Shown piece after piece: positions 59,013-64,000 of a stretch of DNA of 64,000 nt; the first letter of the stretch is position 1, and every line of letters starts with the position of its first letter. The translations under genes were made by a program, and so were the position numbers. The DNA is from Candidatus Methylopumilus turicensis (GTDB taxonomy: Bacteria > Pseudomonadota > Gammaproteobacteria > Burkholderiales > Methylophilaceae). The stretch lies in the NCBI RefSeq assembly GCF_000953015.1, contig NZ_LN794158.1, positions 1,612,001 through 1,676,000 on the forward strand, written 5' to 3'. The notes below the pieces were generated by a model that worked only from the letters and a program-made list of their open reading frames with translations, did no database searches and was not told the origin of the DNA.

Positions 59013-59744
59013 TTAGTTCGCGTAATAACGAGTATTGTTAATAAAGCCACGTTGGTTTTGTTCGCAGTGCTGACGACAAACATCATCTTCTGCAGCAATC
59101 CCCGCATGCCAAGCGGTGAGCAATACATCCGCTGGCGCATATTTGTTTGCAGGATCTAAAGGATGTGGCGCTGTCGACAGGACAACCAACACGTTCATAT
59201 CAAAACGAATATCAACAGCATCTCCAGCTTTACTGTGTGCCACTTGATACTTCAACTCACCGTCGTCATTGGCGGTCACTTTGCTAAATAAATTCAAGTT
59301 GGGCATCAGGTCACGCTTGCCCAAGCCATGCTTACCCATTTCCACTAATACGCCATCTTTGGCATTGCGGTACATCTCGTTACGCTGCTCTTGATAATGG
59401 GTTTTGCCATACTTTTGCTCAATGAGTGCTGCATCAGAAAGTCCGCACATCGCATCATGCCAACCTACCCCATCTTCAATAATCGAAGCCATCACTCGGC
59501 CCATATCTGAATAGCAGACATTGCCGGTGGTGAAAAACGCCGTGTGCTGAGCTTTTAGGGTATCAGACATGTTGTAACGCTCGAGCTTGTCTTCTGCGTT
59601 AAACATCAACAACGCGACGTTTGCACCCCCTTCTAAATCGGTAAAGCGCAACGCACTGCCTCGGCGCATTAAGCCAGACCAATGGCAACCGCCAGGTACT
59701 GTTTCTTGCCATAAAATTTGGTCAGATTGAAGAGATTTCATCAT
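59013..59744 (-). CDS. DUF1989 protein, urea amidolyase-associated protein 1 / carboxyguanidine deiminase subunit
   Basis: A 243-residue paralogue of the next gene: TVPGGCHWSGLMRRGSALRFTDLEGGANVALLMFNAEDKLERYNMSDTLKAQHT, GVGWHDAMCGLSDAALIEQKYG and LGKRDLMPNLNLFSKV. It would form the second subunit of a carboxyguanidine deiminase or related metal-dependent enzyme. The C-terminus is longer and Cys/Asn-rich (DDVCRQHCEQNQRG). It starts 16 bases after the NikR-like gene ends. Confidence 0.88.
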   Translation of the reverse strand: MMKSLQSDQILWQETVPGGCHWSGLMRRGSALRFTDLEGGANVALLMFNAEDKLERYNMSDTLKAQHTAFFTTGNVCYSDMGRVMASIIEDGVGWHDAMCGLSDAALIEQKYGKTHYQEQRNEMYRNAKDGVLVEMGKHGLGKRDLMPNLNLFSKVTANDDGELKYQVAHSKAGDAVDIRFDMNVLVVLSTAPHPLDPANKYAPADVLLTAWHAGIAAEDDVCRQHCEQNQRGFINNTRYYAN

Positions 59745-59759
59745 TAAAATTCCTATTAA

Positions 59760-60224
59760 TTAACTATGAATTGGCGGCATTAGCGCGGCCAACAACTGCA
59801 ACTTACCGGTGATGACGCCTCTGAGCGTAATCACCTCATCCGCAATGGTTTGTACTCTAGACGCAGGCCCTTGTACCAACATTACTTCCATTGTTTGTTT
59901 GCCCACTAAATTGACATGCAAGGAGCTAATCACCTCATCTAAATGGTGATATTGCAAATCCGCTATTTTTTCTTGTAATCCCCGTGTGCCGTTGTCATAC
60001 AAAATCGTAATCGTCCCTACTAACAACTCATCACTGGTTTGTCGTTTATGCTCAATCAGCTGTTGTCTTAACATGTCATTAATAGCTTGTGAGCGACTTT
60101 CATAACCTCGCTCGTTTACCATGCCATCCAAAGCCACTTGTAACTCATCAGGTAAAGAAATGCTGATGCGATTCACTGGATGACGAAGTGGCTTCACTAA
60201 AGATATTTGTCTAGAGAGTTGCAT
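59760..60224 (-). CDS. NikR-family ribbon-helix-helix regulator with altered metal site
   Basis: A 154-residue NikR homologue. The DNA-binding strand is NRISISLPDEL (residues 18-28), keeping the Arg of E. coli NikR (QRVTITLDDDL). A helix-turn-helix with RGYESRSQAINDMLR and a C-terminal ACT-like domain (LHVNLVGKQTMEVMLVQG, IADEVITLRGVITGKLQ) follow. Of the four Ni ligands, H76 is Tyr92, H89 is Asn105 and C95 is Thr111; only H87 is kept (His103). A 17-residue N-terminal arm is present. Nickel sensing is therefore doubtful; an organic or different metal signal is possible. It lies inside the operon it probably controls. Confidence 0.85.
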   Translation of the reverse strand: MQLSRQISLVKPLRHPVNRISISLPDELQVALDGMVNERGYESRSQAINDMLRQQLIEHKRQTSDELLVGTITILYDNGTRGLQEKIADLQYHHLDEVISSLHVNLVGKQTMEVMLVQGPASRVQTIADEVITLRGVITGKLQLLAALMPPIHS

Positions 60225-60227
60225 GAT

Positions 60228-61151
60228 TTATTCCACACGATCGGCTACGTTCACAAAACGGATCATGCGGGGCTCAACATGGGCCTCAAGCGGATCCACT
60301 TCAATGACAGGCTCTGGAGGATGAATTAACGCTTCTAGCCGGGCCTTTGTTGCAAGGAATTCTGGGCTACTAAATTGATCCGGGCTTCGTGGCCGTGGAA
60401 CAGGCACTTCGATGAGTTCTTGAACGCCGCCTGGATTGGCTTTAAGCACTAAAATGCGATCTGCAAGATAAATGGCTTCATCTAAATCATGCGTAATAAA
60501 CAAAATAGTAATATCGATGTTGCGCCAGATATCCAATAAGTGCGCCTGCATCTTGGCGCGAGACTGTGCATCCAACGCACCAAACGGTTCATCCATCAGT
60601 AAAATGCGCGGCTGATTTACCAAAGCCCGCGCAATCGCTACGCGCTGTTTCATCCCGCCAGAAAGCTCATGCGGATAAGCATTGGCAAACTTCTCTAAGC
60701 CCAACAACTCCAACCATAAGTCCGCTTCATTCGCAGCCTCTTCACCAGTGATATTGTTCATCTCTAAGCCGAACATGACGTTTTTTCTCACGGTGCGCCA
60801 GGGAAATAATGTATACCCCTGAAACACCATGCCACGATCTCGACCAGGACCTGTAACGGGCTTGCCATCTAACAATACCTCACCGGAACTGTAAGATTCC
60901 AAGCCCGCCAAAATACGAATGAGTGATGACTTTCCACAGCCAGAGGGCCCAATCACGCAAACAAACTCACGTCTGTGTGTTTTGAAATTCACATCCTTCA
61001 GCGCCGTGACCTCGCCCTTAGCTGTTTTATAAATCTTGCCCAGACCCTTCACTTCTAAAATAACATCACGTTGTTTTAGTTTTTGAAAACGTGCTTTGAC
61101 CTCTGGTGATTGACTTAAGTAGCTCGGCAATTTATCTAGTTTGTTTTCCAT
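60228..61151 (-). CDS. ABC transporter ATPase, nitrate/sulfonate/taurine type
   Basis: A 307-residue ABC ATPase. Walker [11 protein letters not shown]-loop [13 protein letters not shown], signature [15 protein letters not shown] and Walker [13 protein letters not shown] are intact. The N-terminal 35 residues and a C-terminal tail of about 45 extend beyond the usual TauB/SsuB size. It starts 3 bases before the NikR-like gene. In urea/guanidine carboxylase operons such transporters probably import guanidine or a related compound. Confidence 0.93.
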   Translation of the reverse strand: MENKLDKLPSYLSQSPEVKARFQKLKQRDVILEVKGLGKIYKTAKGEVTALKDVNFKTHRREFVCVIGPSGCGKSSLIRILAGLESYSSGEVLLDGKPVTGPGRDRGMVFQGYTLFPWRTVRKNVMFGLEMNNITGEEAANEADLWLELLGLEKFANAYPHELSGGMKQRVAIARALVNQPRILLMDEPFGALDAQSRAKMQAHLLDIWRNIDITILFITHDLDEAIYLADRILVLKANPGGVQELIEVPVPRPRSPDQFSSPEFLATKARLEALIHPPEPVIEVDPLEAHVEPRMIRFVNVADRVE

Positions 61152-61160
61152 ACTTTTCCT

Positions 61161-62126
61161 TTAAGCCTTATTTCCTGACTTATCCCAAGGGAATAAGCCT
61201 TTGCCTAACCATGCTAAAAACAAGTCGCTACCTAATCCAATTAATCCAATCATGAAGATGGCGGCGTAAACATTTTCGAAGTGCTCGTAGCGAGCCTGTT
61301 GGGTAATAAACCATGTGATGCCAGATGAGGTGCCAATTAATTCAGCCACAATCAAATAGGTCCAAGCCCAACCCAATAGAATGCGCTGATCACGATAAAG
61401 CTCGGGCATAACGCCAGGCAAAATGACATGCCGTAACAATTTCAGTTTGTTAGTGCCCAAGGTCATGGCGGCTTCAATCAATGCGTAATCTAATTTACGC
61501 GTCGTATTCGCAATAATCAGGACTTGCTGGAATAGCGTGCCAATCACAATCACAGCGATCTTAGGGCCACCGTAAATCCCTAAAATAGCTACCGCAAGTG
61601 CCCCAAAAGCCGGTGCGGGCAAGTAGCGAAAGAACTCAATAAACGGCTCAAACAACCTCGAAATCGCGGTGTAAGTGCCGCATAAAACACCTAAAGGCAC
61701 ACCAATCAAGGAGGAGATTAAAAATCCCCAGAAAATGACTTGAATGCTTTGCCATAAACTTTGATGCAGCCACAAGCCATCCTTCTGGGCAGGTGGTGTG
61801 ATAAAACTGGTATAAAGCGCTTGTGCTACCTCATGCGGCGCAGGGAGGTACACTGGATTCGATGGCTGACCCACGGGCAAAGCTTTATTTGCAGAGGCTG
61901 CGTCCGTGAGTTCTTGTTTAAAAACCTGCTTTTCCACCAGCATATCCACTTGAAAATAATCAACCGAACCAGGCTCACTAATCAACACCATAGGATGCCA
62001 AACACTCGGGAGATAACTGACTGCACACCAGATCAACAAAGGCAACAGAAATGAGCCTATCCCCAAGAGTGATCGCTTACGTGGCGACAGCTCCTGACGT
62101 ACGACAAACCATGAAGATAGACGCAT
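61161..62126 (-). CDS. ABC transporter permease, nitrate/sulfonate/taurine type
   Basis: A 321-residue inner-membrane permease. An N-terminal helix is followed by a long periplasmic loop (about residues 45-115, including DYFQVDMLVEKQVFKQELTDA), unusual for short TauC/SsuC proteins. The core has the SLIGVPLGVLCGTYTAISRLFEPFIEFFRYLPAPAFGALAVAILGIYG block and the EAA loop EAAMTLGTNKLKLLRHVILPGVMPEL. Fits with the ATPase and binding protein next to it. Confidence 0.92.
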   Translation of the reverse strand: MRLSSWFVVRQELSPRKRSLLGIGSFLLPLLIWCAVSYLPSVWHPMVLISEPGSVDYFQVDMLVEKQVFKQELTDAASANKALPVGQPSNPVYLPAPHEVAQALYTSFITPPAQKDGLWLHQSLWQSIQVIFWGFLISSLIGVPLGVLCGTYTAISRLFEPFIEFFRYLPAPAFGALAVAILGIYGGPKIAVIVIGTLFQQVLIIANTTRKLDYALIEAAMTLGTNKLKLLRHVILPGVMPELYRDQRILLGWAWTYLIVAELIGTSSGITWFITQQARYEHFENVYAAIFMIGLIGLGSDLFLAWLGKGLFPWDKSGNKA

Positions 62127-62162
62127 GCTGTTATTCCTTAATACTCAGTGATTGATGCTTAA

Positions 62163-63149
62163 TTATTTTTCAAGAGATGGATCAATGGCTTTGTTTAAGT
62201 CACTTGGTTTTTTATACACCGCGTACTTCACATTAAAGTCATCCGCAATCTTGCTGGAACCATAAAGCGACTTAAACCCATCGGCCTTTACAAATACCTT
62301 TTTGCCTTCTTCTAAACTCAATAAATGCGTCCCTTTTAACAAAGGCAAATAAGCTTCTGGCTTAAGACCAACACGCGCCGACATAATCTTCACGGCATCA
62401 GGCTGTGTTTTTGGGTCATTGATGTATGTCACAACCCGGCCCCAAACCTTCACCACCTTTTCCCAATCCGCATGACGTGCCGCCAAACTTGCTGGACTGA
62501 CTGTCAATACGTCATAAACCAAACCAGGCTCATCTGCAGATGTATAGATTGGCTTAGCTCCCGGGACGCGCTTCATCGCTTCACCCGAGTTAGGTTGCCA
62601 TGCACCAATGGCCGCTAAATCGCCTGATGCCAATGCCTGAGGTGTTTCGTTTGTTTTGGTGTTCACAATAGTGACGTCTGACTCTTTCAAGCCGGCTTTT
62701 TCTAAGCCGTTTAACAACAATAAATGTTCAACAAAACCCGTTTCCAATCCTATTTTTTTACCTTTCAGATCTTTCAAACTCTTAATGCCTGGTTTAGCAA
62801 CAATCATGTCATTACCATTTGAATAATCTGTCACAAGAATCATCACGTTTTTTGCGCCACTTGCACCCGTCACCAATGCATCACCATTTGTCAAAGTCAC
62901 CCCATCAATCTTGCCTGCGGTGAAGGCATCCATTGAGGCGGAGTAATCAAACCAATCAAACTTCACATCCACACCCGCCTCTTTAAACCAGCCCTTTTCA
63001 ATGGCTACCTGCCAAGCGACCCAGCCTGGCCAATCGCTATAACCTATCTTCAATGGTGCAGCTTGACCGACGCTCGAAAGCATTAAAGCAAGTGGCAACG
63101 AAATGCCTAAAACGGCTTTTTTAAAGCTATGACAATTAACAGAGAACAT
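62163..63149 (-). CDS. ABC transporter substrate-binding protein, NMT1/TauA-like
   Basis: A 328-residue periplasmic binding protein with signal peptide ([30 protein letters not shown], cleavage near residue 30). The mature start [25 protein letters not shown] and [26 protein letters not shown] are typical. AGGAG precedes its ATG. It is the first gene of the operon, directly downstream of a sigma-54 promoter and palindrome. Ligand could be guanidine or another nitrogen compound; not decided by sequence. Confidence 0.92.
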   Translation of the reverse strand: MFSVNCHSFKKAVLGISLPLALMLSSVGQAAPLKIGYSDWPGWVAWQVAIEKGWFKEAGVDVKFDWFDYSASMDAFTAGKIDGVTLTNGDALVTGASGAKNVMILVTDYSNGNDMIVAKPGIKSLKDLKGKKIGLETGFVEHLLLLNGLEKAGLKESDVTIVNTKTNETPQALASGDLAAIGAWQPNSGEAMKRVPGAKPIYTSADEPGLVYDVLTVSPASLAARHADWEKVVKVWGRVVTYINDPKTQPDAVKIMSARVGLKPEAYLPLLKGTHLLSLEEGKKVFVKADGFKSLYGSSKIADDFNVKYAVYKKPSDLNKAIDPSLEK

Positions 63150-63164
63150 GGCAACGCTCCTAAA

Positions 63165-63200
63165 TTAAGTATTACGAAAGTGAATTTCAGTAATACTTAA
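63165..63200. promoter_or_regulatory. NikR-geometry operator overlapping the operon start point
   Basis: Perfect inverted repeat TTAAGTATTAC (63165-63175) and GTAATACTTAA (63190-63200). Its inner parts read GTATTA-N16-TAATAC, the half-site length and spacing of the E. coli NikR operator GTATGA-N16-TCATAC. It spans the predicted start point (near 63190) to about +25 and touches the -12 element, a repressor position. Confidence 0.75.
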
Positions 63201-63215
63201 GCAATGGCTGTGCCA
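63200..63215 (-). promoter_or_regulatory. Sigma-54 promoter of the urea/guanidine operon
   Basis: Minus strand reads TGGCACA-GCCA-TTGCT, matching TGGCACR-N4-TTGCW. The start would be near 63190, about 40 bases before the binding-protein ATG. No NtrC-type palindrome was seen upstream to 63373. Confidence 0.88.
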
Positions 63216-63373
63216 ACTATTGAAAATAGACTGGTCAGCGGAGTCCTTATTGCCATCAACCAAAAGTAATATAGGCGTAGATTCACAAAAAGATTAATTG
63301 ATAACTTAATGATTTTGTTTATTTTTATAAAAAGCTGATAGAATTTAATTTCTGAATGGAAAGGTACAAAAAA

Positions 63374-63607
63374 ATGAACATGCAATTCGTTGAGGATCTC
63401 TCTTCAAAACTACGCGAAACACTATCCAAATCTCCAGCAGGTGATTTAGAAAAGAATATTCATGCACTACTTCAGAGCGCATTCACCAAATTGGCGCTTG
63501 TCTCGCGCGAAGAATTTGATGTGCAAACGGAAGTGCTTAGAAAAACGCGAGAAAAGCTTGATGCCCTTGAAAAACAATTAAGCGCGCTAGAGCAAGCGCA
63601 GAAGTAA
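63374..63607 (+). CDS. ubiK: Ubiquinone biosynthesis accessory factor UbiK
   Basis: A 77-residue coiled-coil protein of the UbiK/YqiC (BMFP) family, beginning MNMQFVEDLSSKLRETLSKSPAGDLEKNIHALLQSAFTKLALVSREEFDVQ, with a C-terminal leucine-rich coil (EKLDALEKQLSALEQAQK). UbiK helps UbiJ in aerobic ubiquinone synthesis at the membrane. An AAGG lies upstream of ATG 63374. It precedes comM, a conserved betaproteobacterial order. Confidence 0.9.
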   Translation: MNMQFVEDLSSKLRETLSKSPAGDLEKNIHALLQSAFTKLALVSREEFDVQTEVLRKTREKLDALEKQLSALEQAQK

Positions 63608-63616
63608 ACTGTTTAG

Positions 63617-64000
63617 ATGAGTTTGGCCGTTTTATATAGCCGCGCGCTCACGGGCATGGATGCACCAGAAGTCGTCGTTGAGGTGCATTTGGCAAATGGC
63701 CTGCCTAGCTTTACGATTGTTGGCTTGCCCGAAGCCGAAGTGAAAGAGAGCAAAGATCGCGTCCGCGCTGCTTTGCAGACCGCACGGTTTGAATTCCCTG
63801 CCCGCCGCATCACGGTTAACCTAGCCCCTGCCGATTTACCGAAAGAAAGTGGGCGCTATGACTTACCCATCGCTTTAGGCATTTTGGCGGCATCCGGACA
63901 AATCCCTTCCGCCAAATTAAACCAATACGAAGTGGCGGGGGAGCTTGCACTCACGGGCGAATTACGACCTATTCGAGGTGCGCTTGCAATGACTGCGGGC
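63617..64000 (+). CDS. comM: ComM/YifB-family Mg-chelatase-like AAA protein, 5' part
   Basis: The first 128 codons before the right window edge: SLAVLYSRALTGMDAPEVVVEVHLANGLPSFTIVGLPEAEVKESKDRVRAAL and PADLPKESGRYDLPIALGIL, typical of the ComM N-terminal Lon-like domain. ComM is a hexameric helicase that drives branch migration during natural transformation. It starts 10 bases after ubiK. Confidence 0.93.
   Translation, partial: MSLAVLYSRALTGMDAPEVVVEVHLANGLPSFTIVGLPEAEVKESKDRVRAALQTARFEFPARRITVNLAPADLPKESGRYDLPIALGILAASGQIPSAKLNQYEVAGELALTGELRPIRGALAMTAG

Overview
The window looks like a chromosomal segment of a betaproteobacterial methylotroph, most likely Methylophilaceae (Methylotenera/Methylophilus type). 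Supporting signs are a pqqA peptide gene (PQQ cofactor of methanol dehydrogenases), a homologue of the formaldehyde-activating enzyme Fae, a split B12-dependent class II ribonucleotide reductase, betaproteobacterial gene pairs (aroKB next to a class A PBP, ubiK-comM, lptM-lysA, TorF-like porin-glnK-amtB) and moderate GC. The organism assignment is an inference from gene content. I saw no rRNA, tRNA, CRISPR array, insertion sequence or prophage.

Layout. 0-0.8 kb: end of a toxin-antitoxin operon with a third BrnA/CopG-like gene. 0.9-7 kb: dgt, aroB, aroK and, divergently, a class A penicillin-binding protein plus a conserved hypothetical gene. 7-13 kb: hemB and a trpCDGE-rpe block on the minus strand. 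A 17-codon Trp-rich leader peptide, which needs only a hand reading to find, sits between rpe and trpE. 13-20 kb: hemA-prfA, an LplT-type transporter, a 2-oxoglutarate dioxygenase paired with an MFS exporter, a cupin and an isolated pqqA. 20-23.5 kb: nrdJ split in two, with a promoter bracketed by two NrdR boxes. 23.5-35 kb: waaA, a TolC-family protein, a Pcm-family protein, a TPP riboswitch with thiC, rluB, uppP, an AsmA-family protein and mutY. 35-46 kb: a Fae paralogue lacking the family's catalytic His, ispH, purU, lysA-lptM and a gshA-gshB-apbE-NusG_II-Gx operon.

45.9-63.2 kb is a nitrogen-acquisition block, all on the minus strand, with two sigma-54 promoters. The first drives porin-glnK-amtB. 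The second drives a nitrate/taurine-type ABC transporter, a NikR-family regulator, two DUF1989 proteins, urea (or guanidine) carboxylase and allophanate hydrolase, possibly reading on into ethanolamine permease-eutB-eutC. Together these would import guanidine- or urea-type compounds and ethanolamine and release ammonia, which AmtB/GlnK would recapture and monitor.

The most unusual finding is regulatory. The NikR homologue has lost three of the four nickel ligands of E. coli NikR but keeps the DNA-contact strand. A perfect inverted repeat with NikR geometry (GTATTA-N16-TAATAC) lies on the start point of its own operon's sigma-54 promoter. I see no guanidine riboswitch there. The same operon carries a 43-codon ORF that repeats the start of the carboxylase and overlaps its start codon, and an allophanate hydrolase cut in two by a single in-frame stop.
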